From NCBI RefSeq assembly GCF_000429865.1, contig NZ_AUCR01000001.1:186001-250000 (forward strand): a stretch of DNA of 64,000 nt, written 5' to 3'. Every line of letters begins with the position of its first letter. Position 1 is the stretch's first letter. Source of the DNA: Cucumibacter marinus DSM 18995. GTDB lineage: Bacteria; Pseudomonadota; Alphaproteobacteria; Rhizobiales; Devosiaceae. A program made the position numbers and the translations under genes. This document shows, piece after piece, positions 20,992-29,174 of the stretch. A model generated the notes under the pieces. It was given only the letters and a program-made list of their open reading frames with translations. It had not been told where the DNA came from and did no database searches.

Positions 20992-21469
20992 GAGCGGACT
21001 TACGCATCTAAGACCGGACGGCAGCGCCCACATGGTCGATGTAGGCGGCAAGGACGTCACCGAACGCAAGGCAATCGCGACCGCTCGCATTGCGATGTCG
21101 GCGGAGGCTGCTCGCGCCATCCGCGACGGCAACCTCAAGAAAGGCGATGCGCTGGGCGCCGCCCGGCTGGCCGGGATCATGGCTGCCAAAAAAGCCTCAG
21201 ATCTGATCCCGCTCTGCCATCCCCTGCCCCTCACCAAAGTTGAAATTGACATCGAGTCGACCGAAAACGGCTTTGCCATTTCGGCCCTTGTCAAAACGCG
21301 CGGGCAAACCGGTGTAGAGATGGAAGCGCTGACTGCGGCTTCTGTTGCCGCGTTGACGCTCTATGATATGGCCAAGGCGCTCGACAAGGCGATGGTGATC
21401 GGCCCCGTGCAACTCGAACAGAAATCCGGCGGCAAGTCCGGCGATTTCCAGCGCGTGTCTGGCAAATGA
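20981..21469 (+). CDS. moaC: Cyclic pyranopterin monophosphate synthase
   Basis: Forms cyclic pyranopterin monophosphate in molybdenum cofactor synthesis. The 162-residue protein has the conserved segments [49 protein letters not shown] and [20 protein letters not shown] with its active-site lysine after it (KALDK). The ATG at 20981 lies inside the end of trpC and is the family start ([10 protein letters not shown]). It overlaps moeA by 4 bases. The trpC-moaC-moeA order is standard in rhizobia. Confidence 0.97.
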   Translation: MPDESGLTHLRPDGSAHMVDVGGKDVTERKAIATARIAMSAEAARAIRDGNLKKGDALGAARLAGIMAAKKASDLIPLCHPLPLTKVEIDIESTENGFAISALVKTRGQTGVEMEALTAASVAALTLYDMAKALDKAMVIGPVQLEQKSGGKSGDFQRVSGK

Positions 21470-22665
21470 TCGATGTCGATGAGGCCATTGACCGTATTCT
21501 GAGGCTGGCGCGCCCCCTGCCCGCACAGACCGTCCCGCTCGCGGATGCGGCAGGCCACTTTCTGACCGGCCCCGTGTCCGCCCACCTCGACAACCCACGC
21601 TTCGATGCGTCTGCAATGGACGGCTACGCGGTGCGGGCCCAAGACCAGGCGGACACGCCCCTTCGAGTGATTGGCCGTTCTGAGGCTGGATCAGGATTCG
21701 AAGGCGAAGTAGGCCCGGGGGAAGCGGTGCGTATCTTTACCGGTGCGCCGGTTCCGAATGGCGCGGATGCCGTGGTGATGCAGGAGAAGGTGCAAGCCGA
21801 CGGGGATTCCGTTCGGCTCGATGCTGCTCCGAGCGTCGGCCAGAACATCCGCCGGCGCGGGAGTGATTTTGCCGAAGGCGATACCCTGATTGACGCCCGG
21901 TCCTTGCTCGGCCCGGCGGGCCTGGCGCTGATGGCCGCGTCCGGCCATGACACGGCAACGGTTCACCGCCTGCCGCGGATATCGATCATCTCGACCGGCG
22001 ACGAACTCGTGCCAATCGGTACCAGACCTGGACCCGACCAGATCGTGGCTTCCAACGCGCTTGCGTTGACGGCGCTGTTGCGCCCTTTCGGTTCCCACAT
22101 AGCCGACCTCGGAATCGTGAAGGACGACCCCGTTGTCCTGCAGGAGGCCATCGAACGCGCGCTTTCTCTCTCAGATGTGGTTTTCACCATTGGCGGCGCC
22201 AGCGTCGGGGAACGGGACTTTGTGAAACCCGCGCTTGAATCGGCGGGAGTGACGCTCGACTTCTGGAAGCTCAAAATGCGGCCGGGCAAGCCGCTCATGG
22301 TCGGCAATCTCGGGGACAAGCTGGTGTTCGGCCTGCCTGGAAACCCAGTCTCTGCGCTGGTCACCGCGAGGGTCGCAGCCATTCCGGCGTTGCGGGCGCT
22401 GGCTGGATCACCAGCACCGCGGGATGGGCAGCGCAGGTTGCCCCTGACGGGAGACCTTCCGGCAAACGGTTTCCGCCGGCACTTTCTCCGGGCCCGCACT
22501 GTCGAGACTGCAGACGGACTTGCCGTCGAACCGCTCCTGCAAACCGACAGTGCTCATCTGACCTCACTGGCAGCCGCAGACTGCCTGATCGTGCAGGCCG
22601 AGGATGATCCCGGCATGCCCGAGGGCACCCCTGTATCAGTCATCGAGCTGAATCCTTCGCACTGA
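21466..22665 (+). CDS. moeA: Molybdopterin molybdenumtransferase MoeA
   Basis: Inserts molybdate into adenylylated molybdopterin. The 399-residue protein has the MoeA order: an N-terminal segment with [15 protein letters not shown], the domain with [23 protein letters not shown], the MPT-binding domain with [32 protein letters not shown] and [10 protein letters not shown], and a C-terminal beta domain. ATGA overlap couples it to moaC. In the rhizobial order I remember, lexA follows moeA; here lexA is about 22.7 kb further on. Confidence 0.96.
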   Translation: MIDVDEAIDRILRLARPLPAQTVPLADAAGHFLTGPVSAHLDNPRFDASAMDGYAVRAQDQADTPLRVIGRSEAGSGFEGEVGPGEAVRIFTGAPVPNGADAVVMQEKVQADGDSVRLDAAPSVGQNIRRRGSDFAEGDTLIDARSLLGPAGLALMAASGHDTATVHRLPRISIISTGDELVPIGTRPGPDQIVASNALALTALLRPFGSHIADLGIVKDDPVVLQEAIERALSLSDVVFTIGGASVGERDFVKPALESAGVTLDFWKLKMRPGKPLMVGNLGDKLVFGLPGNPVSALVTARVAAIPALRALAGSPAPRDGQRRLPLTGDLPANGFRRHFLRARTVETADGLAVEPLLQTDSAHLTSLAAADCLIVQAEDDPGMPEGTPVSVIELNPSH

Positions 22666-22674
22666 AGAGGTCAG

Positions 22675-23163
22675 CTATTCTGCATCCTGGGGAAGGCGCA
22701 GAATGTCGGCGTAGATGCCGGGCACTGAATCGGGGATCGCGATTGCATTGACCACCCGTTCGTAGAAGCCGACCGGACCGGCCCCGCCGATCACACCGTA
22801 GGCATAGCCACGTGCCTGCATGGCCTTCAGGGTTTCGATCAGCAATGCTGTGCCGATACCCTGCCCTTCTTGCTTCTCGTCGACGCCAGTCGGGCCGAAA
22901 AACCCGAGCGCCGTTGTGTCGAAGCACGCGAAGCCCAGCATCTCCGCGCCTCTCTGGGCCACCAGAATGGTCGTCGGCGTCTTCGAGAATGCGCATTCAG
23001 CTTCCGAGGCCCAACGATCGCCGAACCGTTCATAGATCCACTTCACGACGGGCGCCCTCTCTGGCGCTATCGCATTGCGGATCGCGATGCCGTTTTCGGC
23101 CAGCGCAGCCTTGCGGTCTTTCCATTCGCCGGATCGATAGAGCGGCACCAACATATCGGGCAT
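22675..23163 (-). CDS. GNAT family N-acetyltransferase
   Basis: A 162-residue GCN5-type acetyltransferase. The acetyl-CoA-binding motif is EKQEGQGIGTALL (the Q/R-x-x-G-x-G/A loop) near residue 96, followed by LKAMQARGYAYGVIGGAG and GFYERV, which is the usual alpha4/beta6 segment. The substrate is unknown. It converges on moeA with a 9-base gap and is divergent from the GH20 gene across 116 bases that hold a hairpin with a T-run. A role in amino-sugar metabolism with GH20 is possible but only positional. Confidence 0.8.
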   Translation of the reverse strand: MPDMLVPLYRSGEWKDRKAALAENGIAIRNAIAPERAPVVKWIYERFGDRWASEAECAFSKTPTTILVAQRGAEMLGFACFDTTALGFFGPTGVDEKQEGQGIGTALLIETLKAMQARGYAYGVIGGAGPVGFYERVVNAIAIPDSVPGIYADILRLPQDAE

Positions 23164-23226
23164 GAATCCATTTTCCTTGTGTCGCGCGGCGAGATGACTG
23201 TGCTAGCGTCCGCCTGTTTGAGAGCT

Positions 23227-23247
23227 GCCGGCGCCCGCCGGCTTTTT
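23227..23247 (+). terminator. Hairpin with T-run in the leader of the GH20 gene
   Basis: A 7-bp stem (GCCGGCG and CGCCGGC) with a 2-base loop is followed directly by TTTTT and then ATT. It lies 32 bases before the GH20 ATG and reads in the plus direction, so it is either an attenuator for that gene, the end of a short RNA, or a stop for read-through from moeA. Confidence 0.6.
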
Positions 23248-23279
23248 ATTGTGAGACCGATCCCAGACCGAGGTAATTC

Positions 23280-25205
23280 ATGCCGTTCGATCATTGCCGC
23301 CTGGACATGCGTTGGGACCCCGATGCACCGGACCACGGCTATTACACAGTCACACTAACCAATGCCACCGCTCAACCGAAATCCATTTCATCGCTGTGTA
23401 TGACCGCCATCGCCTTCCCCAAACCCGAACATCGGTGCGAAGGTGGCGAGATCAAGCGCCGGGTCGGCAGCTTTCTTGAATACGCGCCCGTTAATGGCCC
23501 AGTTTCCCTTCAGCCCGGCGAGCACTGGGAGTTCAAGATCTATGATCTGATGTTGCCGCCCAAGCACCGTTCCGACGGTGCGCGCAGCGGCTGGATCGAA
23601 CTCGCCGATGGCGGCCGCGAAGCAGTCACCACGGGCGATCTGATCCATGGCGGCGGTGCGGCGCCCTTCGCGCCCGTCCTCATTCCCGAGGGAAATGTCA
23701 CCGTGCCCGTTTCGCTGATTCCCTGGCCGAATGCCATCGAGATCACGGGGACGACCTCTGACCTGCCGGTCGCGATCTGCCCGGCTGAGGGAACCTCACC
23801 GGACGTCGAGCGCCCACTGGCGACGGTCGCAGCACTGGCGCGGCGCCTGTTCCCGGACATGCCAGATCTGCTCGCGACGCAGCCCTTTGACGGCGGCTAT
23901 GCCGTGACGTTCAAAACCGCTGCCGATCTCGGCGAGGAAGCCTATCGTCTCTCCTTTGCTGATACCGGCCCCACGCTCGAAAGCGCGGCGCGTGCGGGTC
24001 TCCAATATGGATTGATCGCGCTGTGCCAGATGCTGGCGGGTGCGCGCAAGGAACCGGGCAAGTTCGCCTTTCCGACTGCCGGAACAACTAGCGATGCGCC
24101 GCGCTATGGCTGGCGGGGCGCGCATCTCGACGTCTCCCGCTTCTTCTATCCCATCGACTGGGTCGAGCGGTTCGTCGACATTCTCGCCTGGAACAAGATG
24201 AACGTGTTCCACTGGCATCTGACCGACGACGAAGGCTGGCGCGTCGAGATCAAATCCCTGCCCAAGCTGACCGAAACCGCAGCCTTCGCCAGTGCCGACG
24301 GGCCGGTGCTGCCGCAATTTGGCGCCGGTATGGAAAAATCGGGCGGGTTCTACACCCAGGACGAGATCCGCACCCTCGTTGAGCAGGCCGACAGCCTGTG
24401 CATCGAAGTTGTGCCGGAAGTCGATGTGCCTGGGCATTGCCATGCGGCGATTTCGGCCTATCCCGAACTGGCCGATCCCGGTGAGCCGGAGGCGGCCTAT
24501 TATTCGGTCCAAGGCTATCCCAACAATTCTCTCAATCCGGGCGTTGAGGCCAGCTACGACTTCATGGAAAAGGTTCTGACCGAGTTGGCGGACCTGTTCC
24601 CCTCCCCGCATATTCATCTTGGCGGCGACGAGGTCGAGCACACGGCCTGGATGGAATCGCCCAAAGCCCGTGAGTTGATGCAGAAGGAACGGCTGCAGGA
24701 CACCTCCGCGCTGCAATCATACTTCCTCAAGAAGACACAGGTGATGCTCAAGAAGCTCGGCAAAAAGACTGCCGGCTGGGACGAAGTCTCCCATGGCGGC
24801 GGCATTGAGCGCGAAGGCAGTTTGCTGGTGGCTTGGCAAAAGCCCGAAAAGGGCCCGGACCTCGCCGCGGAAGGCTATGACGTCGTCATGGCACCGGGAC
24901 AGGCCTATTATCTCGACATGGCCCAGGACGAAGCCTGGATGGAACCGGGGCTGAGCTGGGCCGGGCTGTCCTCGCCCGAACACGCCTATACCTATGAGGC
25001 CGCCGGTGAGTTCCCAGAGCACCTGGCCCATAAGCTCAAAGGCGTGCAGTGCTGCATGTGGTCGGAGACCATCAACAACCGGCACCAGTTCAACCACATG
25101 GTCTATCCGCGCCTTTCGGCGGTTGCCGAAGCGGGCTGGACCGAGCGCGAAAACAAGGACTGGCCGCGCTTTGCCGCCACTTGCCGATTGATGCCGGTGC
25201 TATAG
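23280..25205 (+). CDS. Glycoside hydrolase family 20 beta-N-acetylhexosaminidase
   Basis: Removes terminal GlcNAc or GalNAc by substrate-assisted catalysis. The 641-residue protein has an N-terminal beta domain (about 1-130) and a GH20b-type domain (about 150-270). The catalytic barrel begins RGAHLDVSRFFYPIDWV, continues FHWHLTDDEGWR, and has the Asp-Glu pair in IHLGGDEVEHTAW. No signal peptide is seen, so it probably acts in the cytoplasm on imported chito-oligosaccharides or peptidoglycan fragments. GAGG lies 8 bases upstream. No transporter or NagZ-type partner is adjacent. The gene body matches its neighbours in base usage. Confidence 0.9.
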   Translation: MPFDHCRLDMRWDPDAPDHGYYTVTLTNATAQPKSISSLCMTAIAFPKPEHRCEGGEIKRRVGSFLEYAPVNGPVSLQPGEHWEFKIYDLMLPPKHRSDGARSGWIELADGGREAVTTGDLIHGGGAAPFAPVLIPEGNVTVPVSLIPWPNAIEITGTTSDLPVAICPAEGTSPDVERPLATVAALARRLFPDMPDLLATQPFDGGYAVTFKTAADLGEEAYRLSFADTGPTLESAARAGLQYGLIALCQMLAGARKEPGKFAFPTAGTTSDAPRYGWRGAHLDVSRFFYPIDWVERFVDILAWNKMNVFHWHLTDDEGWRVEIKSLPKLTETAAFASADGPVLPQFGAGMEKSGGFYTQDEIRTLVEQADSLCIEVVPEVDVPGHCHAAISAYPELADPGEPEAAYYSVQGYPNNSLNPGVEASYDFMEKVLTELADLFPSPHIHLGGDEVEHTAWMESPKARELMQKERLQDTSALQSYFLKKTQVMLKKLGKKTAGWDEVSHGGGIEREGSLLVAWQKPEKGPDLAAEGYDVVMAPGQAYYLDMAQDEAWMEPGLSWAGLSSPEHAYTYEAAGEFPEHLAHKLKGVQCCMWSETINNRHQFNHMVYPRLSAVAEAGWTERENKDWPRFAATCRLMPVL

Positions 25206-25312
25206 TGACGCAGCGATCGGGGGCCGGAAGATCCGGCCCTCGATTTGCCCCAATCCGGGCGCAGAGCAAAACCAGCGGACGGCGCGGTGCCCTCCGTGAT
25301 CCGGATACTCTC

Positions 25313-25621
25313 ATGAATAAAATTCCTGCGCCCGACGGCGTTGAAAACGTCCCGACCACAAATGGTCAGGCGACGCCCAAGCTCGACTTCGGCTTCTATG
25401 TGACCGTTGCGAGCATCATCCTGTTCATCAATGGCCTGTTGTGGATGGTGGTCATGGCCACCGGATGGGCCATGGCCGGCATGATGCATTTCAACCTCTG
25501 GATGGACGTGGCCGGCGGCGTCATCATCGTGCCAATTCTGGCGTTCGTCGCCTGGAAATCGGCCATGCTGGTCATTTCCGCGGAAGTCGATCTGCGCAGG
25601 CAGCCCTCTTCGGACGCCTGA
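25313..25621 (+). CDS. Small two-helix membrane protein of unknown function
   Basis: No family is recognised. The 102-residue protein has a polar start (residues 1-25), a membrane helix at about 27-50 (VASIILFINGLLWMVVMATGW), a methionine-rich turn, a second helix at about 64-85 (GGVIIVPILAFVAWKSAM) and a short charged tail. The ATG at 25313 is supported by the coding pattern of what follows, but its ribosome-binding site is weak. It lies 107 bases after the GH20 gene and could be on the same message. Confidence 0.55.
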   Translation: MNKIPAPDGVENVPTTNGQATPKLDFGFYVTVASIILFINGLLWMVVMATGWAMAGMMHFNLWMDVAGGVIIVPILAFVAWKSAMLVISAEVDLRRQPSSDA

Positions 25622-25658
25622 CCCCACCTCACAAGGGTTCGAAATTTCGTTTCGGCCC

Positions 25659-25686
25659 TTGAACCTATATTAGAAAATCCTAATAT
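25659..25686 (+). promoter_or_regulatory. Promoter with palindromic operator for the DUF302 gene
   Basis: A -35-like TTGAAC (25659-25664) and -10 TAATAT (25681-25686) are separated by 16 bases. An inverted repeat, ATATTAG (25667-25673) and CTAATAT (25680-25686), covers the spacer and the -10 box, so a repressor bound there would block RNA polymerase. The start codon is about 28 bases downstream. Confidence 0.6.
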
Positions 25687-25714
25687 TCATCGGGAACCGT
25701 AGAGGAGATTCCCG

Positions 25715-26101
25715 ATGGGCTACAGCTTTGACCGCCGTTTTGAAGGCGAAGATTTCGACGACATCGTTGCCCGCACCCGCGAGGCCCTGGCCGGCAAAGG
25801 ATTCGGTGTGCTGACCGAAATCGACGTCAAGGCGACGATGAAGAAGAAGCTCGACGAGGATCTGCCGCCCTACCTCATTCTGGGGGCCTGCAACCCGCCG
25901 ATGGCGTTCAAGGCGATCGGTGCAGAACCGAAGATCGGTGCGATGCTGCCCTGCAATGTGATCGTTCGCGATACGGGCGGCGCCATTGAGGTCAGCGCGG
26001 TCGACCCTGTCGCCTCCATGCAGGCCGTCGACAACCCGGCCCTCGGCGAAATCGCCGGGCAGGTCCGTGACATGCTGCAACTGGCCGTGGCCGACATCTG
26101 A
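25715..26101 (+). CDS. DUF302 domain-containing protein
   Basis: A 128-residue cytoplasmic protein that matches DUF302: FDDIVARTREALAGKGFGVLTEID, the centre ILGACNPPMAFKAI, and the C-terminal VDPVASMQAVDNPALGEIAGQV. The single cysteine in GACNPP and another in LPCNVIV are family-typical. Function is unknown; in other bacteria DUF302 genes often accompany sulfur- or metal-related regulators. GGAG lies 8 bases upstream. A strong promoter with a palindrome precedes it, and a hairpin follows the stop, so it is a single-gene unit. Confidence 0.8.
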   Translation: MGYSFDRRFEGEDFDDIVARTREALAGKGFGVLTEIDVKATMKKKLDEDLPPYLILGACNPPMAFKAIGAEPKIGAMLPCNVIVRDTGGAIEVSAVDPVASMQAVDNPALGEIAGQVRDMLQLAVADI

Positions 26102-26124
26102 CCCCGGCCCTACCGGCGCGGGGT
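26101..26124. terminator. Shared hairpin between convergent DUF302 gene and pcaJ
   Basis: ACCCCG pairs with CGGGGT and an inner GCC pairs with GGC around a short loop. It fills the 26-base gap between two converging stop codons and can serve both strands. The T-rich run after it is weak (TTCCTTA). Confidence 0.5.
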
Positions 26125-26127
26125 TCC

Positions 26128-26781
26128 TTACGCCCTGAAGGTCAATCCTGCGCCGGTTTTTGACTGCAACTCATCCCTCGACAGGCCGTCCACCATCTCA
26201 ATGACCTCGAAACCGCTGGCAGTGACCTCGATCACGGCCAGATCGGTGTAGATGCGGTTGACGACGCCTGAGGACGTCAAAGGGTAGGTGCAACGCTCGA
26301 CAAGCTTGGGTTCGCCGGTCTTTGTGGTGTGAGTGGTCATCACCCAGAGATTGCGGGCGCCAGCCGCAAGGTCCATGGCGCCGCCGACCGCCGGAACCCT
26401 GTCGTTTTGCGATGTCGTCCAGTTGGCGATATCGCCATTCTCGGCGACTTCGAAGGCGCCCAGAACACATAAATCGATATGTCCGCCCCTGATCATCGCG
26501 AAGCTGTCCGCGTGATGGAACAGCGCGGCGCCTTTGACGAGCGTGACGTTCTGCTTGCCTGCATTGACCATCCAGGGATCGACATTTTCGGCCGTCGCCA
26601 GCGGTCCCATGCCGAGAATGCCGTTCTCAGAATGAAGGATCACCTCCCGTCCATCGGGGATGCTGTCGGCAATCATGGTCGGCAGGCCGATACCGAGATT
26701 GACATACCAGCCCTCAGGGATATCAGCGGCGGCACGGCGCGCCATGTCGGGCTTGGAGAGGCGTTGAATGGTGTCGGTCAT
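26128..26781 (-). CDS. pcaJ: 3-oxoacid CoA-transferase subunit B (PcaJ-like)
   Basis: The beta subunit of a class I CoA transferase, moving CoA from succinyl-CoA to a 3-oxoacid such as 3-oxoadipate or acetoacetate. The 217-residue protein carries the catalytic glutamate in LHSENGILGMGP and the family blocks EGWYVNLGIGLPT, FHHADSFAMIRGGHID, PAVGGAMDLAAGARN and YPLTSSGVVNRIYTDLAV. As I recall them, Pseudomonas PcaJ sequences are very close. AGAGG precedes the ATG, which lies 9 bases after pcaI. Substrate choice (3-oxoadipate versus acetoacetate or another 3-oxoacid) cannot be settled from sequence. Confidence 0.85.
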   Translation of the reverse strand: MTDTIQRLSKPDMARRAAADIPEGWYVNLGIGLPTMIADSIPDGREVILHSENGILGMGPLATAENVDPWMVNAGKQNVTLVKGAALFHHADSFAMIRGGHIDLCVLGAFEVAENGDIANWTTSQNDRVPAVGGAMDLAAGARNLWVMTTHTTKTGEPKLVERCTYPLTSSGVVNRIYTDLAVIEVTASGFEVIEMVDGLSRDELQSKTGAGLTFRA

Positions 26782-26790
26782 GATCGCCTC

Positions 26791-27483
26791 TCAGCTTGCG
26801 ATGGCGGCGATTGGCGGATCGCCGCAGGGTCGGTGGATCACCCGATCAACAAAGATCGAAGGGGTCATCACGTCGTCAGGCTCAATCGCACCAAGCTCGA
26901 CGATGTGCTGTGCCTGAACGATGGTGCACTTTGCCGCCATCGCCATGACCGCGTTGAAGTTTCGTCCGCTGCCGCGATAAGTCAGATTGCCCCAACGGTC
27001 GGCGTTCCAGGCTTCGACCAGAGCGACATCGCCCGGCAAGGCATGTTCGAGCACATAGGTGCGACCGTCGATTTCGCGGGTCTCCTTGCCACGGGCGAGC
27101 TGGGTGCCCGCCGATGTTGGCGTGAAAAACGCCGGAATACCCGCCCCTGCGGCACGGATACGTTCGGCAAGCGTCCCTTGGGGTACAACTTCAAGCTCAA
27201 TGCGGCCCGCCTGATAAAGCTCGTCGAAGACGCTCGATCCGCGGGGAAAGCTGCAGACGATCTTGCGGACAAGGCCGCGCTTCATCAGCACGGGAAGGCC
27301 GATATCGGGATCAAAACCGGCATTATTGGCGATGATCGTAAGATCACGCGCGCCGTGTTCGGCCAGCGCCTCGATGAGAATATTGGGCTGGCCAACCGCG
27401 CCGAACCCGCCGACGAGAACGCTGGAGCCGTCCGCTATTCCGGCCATGGCCTCTTGCATCGAGGCGACTTGCTTGTTGATCAT
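26791..27483 (-). CDS. pcaI: 3-oxoacid CoA-transferase subunit A (PcaI-like)
   Basis: The alpha subunit of the same class I CoA transferase. The 230-residue protein has the CoA-binding glycine motif VGGFGAVGQPNILIEAL near residue 22, then LTIIANNAGFD, RKIVCSFPRG, FDELYQAGRIELEVVPQGT, GIPAFFTPTSAGT, GKETREIDGRTYVLE and DRWGNLTYRGSGRNFN, which agree closely with PcaI. It follows the enoyl-CoA hydratase by 26 bases and precedes pcaJ by 9. Together they look like the last steps of a CoA-dependent degradation route. Confidence 0.85.
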   Translation of the reverse strand: MINKQVASMQEAMAGIADGSSVLVGGFGAVGQPNILIEALAEHGARDLTIIANNAGFDPDIGLPVLMKRGLVRKIVCSFPRGSSVFDELYQAGRIELEVVPQGTLAERIRAAGAGIPAFFTPTSAGTQLARGKETREIDGRTYVLEHALPGDVALVEAWNADRWGNLTYRGSGRNFNAVMAMAAKCTIVQAQHIVELGAIEPDDVMTPSIFVDRVIHRPCGDPPIAAIAS

Positions 27484-27509
27484 CAGTCTTCCGTTTGGTG
27501 TCGGGACGC

Positions 27510-28286
27510 CTAGCGCCCCTTGAATTCCGGGCTTCGTTTTTCGGCGAAGGCCGCCCTGCCCTCTGCCCTGTCTTCAGTATCACGGATCAGGCCCCAGGCC
27601 TGCCGCTCAGCCATGAGACCAGCGTCGAGAGACATGTCTGCTCCGGCCAATGCCAGTCGTTTGACTGCACGGACCGCAAGTGGTGCGTTCGCCGCGATCC
27701 GGGTGGCGATATCCCGTGCAGCCCCTATCAGTTGGCCGGGCGCCACCACAGCGCTCACCAGCCCGATCCGCAAGGCTTCATCCGCCTCGATGATGTCGCC
27801 GGTGAGGAGCATTCGCATGGCATTGGACTGCCCGACAATGCGGGCGAAGCGCTGCGTGCCACCTGCACCCGGTATGGTGCCGACCGTGACCTCGGGCAGG
27901 CCAAAGCGGGCGTTCTCACTGGCGATGCGGATATCGCAGGCAAGCGCCATTTCGAGACCGCCGCCAAGCGCGTAGCCATTGATGGCCGCGATCATCGGTT
28001 TGGCGATGTCCATCCCGTCGACCGGGTTGAAATCTGGCTCATCACCGAAGATGGATGCGGCGAAGGGCGCATCGGCTTGCCGGGTCTTTTTGAGGTCGGC
28101 GCCGGTCGAGAAGGCTTTGTTCCCGGCACCGGTGACGATCCCCACGCGTATGGCCGGGTCGCTATCGATCCGCGCCCAGATGGCCGCAAGCTCGCTCTGG
28201 GTTTCCGGATCGATGGCATTCAGGGCCTCGGGCCGGTTGAGCGTGACCGTTGCAATGCCGTCAGCGATGTCCAGTGCTGTGGTCAC
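27510..28286 (-). CDS. Enoyl-CoA hydratase/isomerase (crotonase) family
   Basis: A 258-residue crotonase. Both general acid/base glutamates of true hydratases are present: one in GGGLEMALACD and one in FGLPEVTVGTIPGAGGTQR. The oxyanion hole region is GNKAFSTGADLKK. It probably hydrates a 2-enoyl-CoA. The start is GTG at 28286, with no clear ribosome-binding site. It is first of a unit with pcaI and pcaJ. A 13-bp sequence shared with three other starts in this region lies 64 bases upstream of the start. Confidence 0.88.
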   Translation of the reverse strand: MTTALDIADGIATVTLNRPEALNAIDPETQSELAAIWARIDSDPAIRVGIVTGAGNKAFSTGADLKKTRQADAPFAASIFGDEPDFNPVDGMDIAKPMIAAINGYALGGGLEMALACDIRIASENARFGLPEVTVGTIPGAGGTQRFARIVGQSNAMRMLLTGDIIEADEALRIGLVSAVVAPGQLIGAARDIATRIAANAPLAVRAVKRLALAGADMSLDAGLMAERQAWGLIRDTEDRAEGRAAFAEKRSPEFKGR

Positions 28287-28349
28287 CTTGATGGCGTCCC
28301 GATGGCTGTTGAATGTCGAGTGGAGTTTCCGCTGTGCGCCATGATCTGG

Positions 28350-28362
28350 TCAAACGAGATAA
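28350..28362 (-). promoter_or_regulatory. Shared T-N11-A motif upstream of the enoyl-CoA hydratase gene
   Basis: On the plus strand TCAAACGAGATAA; on the transcribed strand TTATCTCGTTTGA, a T-N11-A sequence as in LysR boxes. Nearly the same 13 bases occur at 35377, 37854 and 43557, each ahead of another gene of the catabolic region. Confidence 0.5.
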
Positions 28363-28385
28363 CCGGCCCGAAGGTTGAACTATGC

Positions 28386-29174
28386 TCAAGCATCAAGGTC
28401 GTCGGCCCACTGCCGGATGGCCTGCGCGACAGGCTCGGGTTCCTCCAACATCAGCGCGTGGCTGAGCCCGGCGATCACCTCAATGGTGACGCGGTCGCCC
28501 AGCGCATCGCGAATTTCGTTGCGGGTGTCGGCCGGGCGCCAGGGGTCCAGAGCCCCCTGCAGATCGAGAATGGGCGCCGATCCGGCCGGCCACCAAACCT
28601 GTTTGGGAATTGCGCGATTGGCGGCGTCATAAAAGCCGATAAGCGCGGGGTGAAAGCCCTCCACCATGATCTCCGGATCGTGGCCAGGTGCAAAAAACGC
28701 CCTGCGCAGGGCGTCGCGGCGATCATCGTGTGTCGCCTGAGGCGAAACCAGAATTCGAAAGCAGTCGACAACCCAGTTGGGCGGAGCGAGGCATGAGGCG
28801 GCTGCCAGCACCACTCCGCGTACCGCCCCCGGATGCGCAGCGGCCACCATCCGGGCAATCCAGTTGCCATAGGCGTGACCGAGTACGATGGCGGGGCCCG
28901 CCCCCTCATGCTCGATGACAGCAGCCACATCGTCGGCGAGGTCGCGCAGGGTCATCCCTTCAAGCGGCGCACTGGTTCGCTCCATGCCGCGCGGTTGAGG
29001 CCTCAGCACCCGGAACCCTTGCCCCGCCAGAAGGGTGGCGAAATCATCCATGTCGGTGGAGGCGCGATTGGCCGAAGGCAGAACCACGATCAGGTCGCCC
29101 TGACCTTCAGCGACAGTGTCAATGCGGACATCGTCGCGATACTCGACGAAATACCGGGTGCGCGATCCGCTCAA
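28386..29174 (-). CDS. Alpha/beta hydrolase-fold protein lacking the nucleophilic serine
   Basis: A 262-residue alpha/beta hydrolase. The core is intact: strand LIVVLPSANRAS, VLRPQPRGMERT, the nucleophile elbow, LDLQGALDPWRP for the acid, and IAGLSHALMLEEP for the histidine. The elbow, however, reads GHAYG, with alanine (Ala101) where serine is expected, so ordinary esterase chemistry is unlikely. I recall a subfamily with GHAFGN at this place. A TTG start at 29174 overlapping the aapM stop is preferred, since AGAGG lies 5-6 bases upstream. It is the last gene of the aap transcript, in the position where an ATPase gene would be expected. Confidence 0.75.
   Translation of the reverse strand: MSGSRTRYFVEYRDDVRIDTVAEGQGDLIVVLPSANRASTDMDDFATLLAGQGFRVLRPQPRGMERTSAPLEGMTLRDLADDVAAVIEHEGAGPAIVLGHAYGNWIARMVAAAHPGAVRGVVLAAASCLAPPNWVVDCFRILVSPQATHDDRRDALRRAFFAPGHDPEIMVEGFHPALIGFYDAANRAIPKQVWWPAGSAPILDLQGALDPWRPADTRNEIRDALGDRVTIEVIAGLSHALMLEEPEPVAQAIRQWADDLDA

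Noticed and set aside
26479-28796. Long plus-strand frames opposite pcaI, pcaJ and the enoyl-CoA hydratase
   Set aside because: They are shadows of conserved genes, without promoter or ribosome-binding site.
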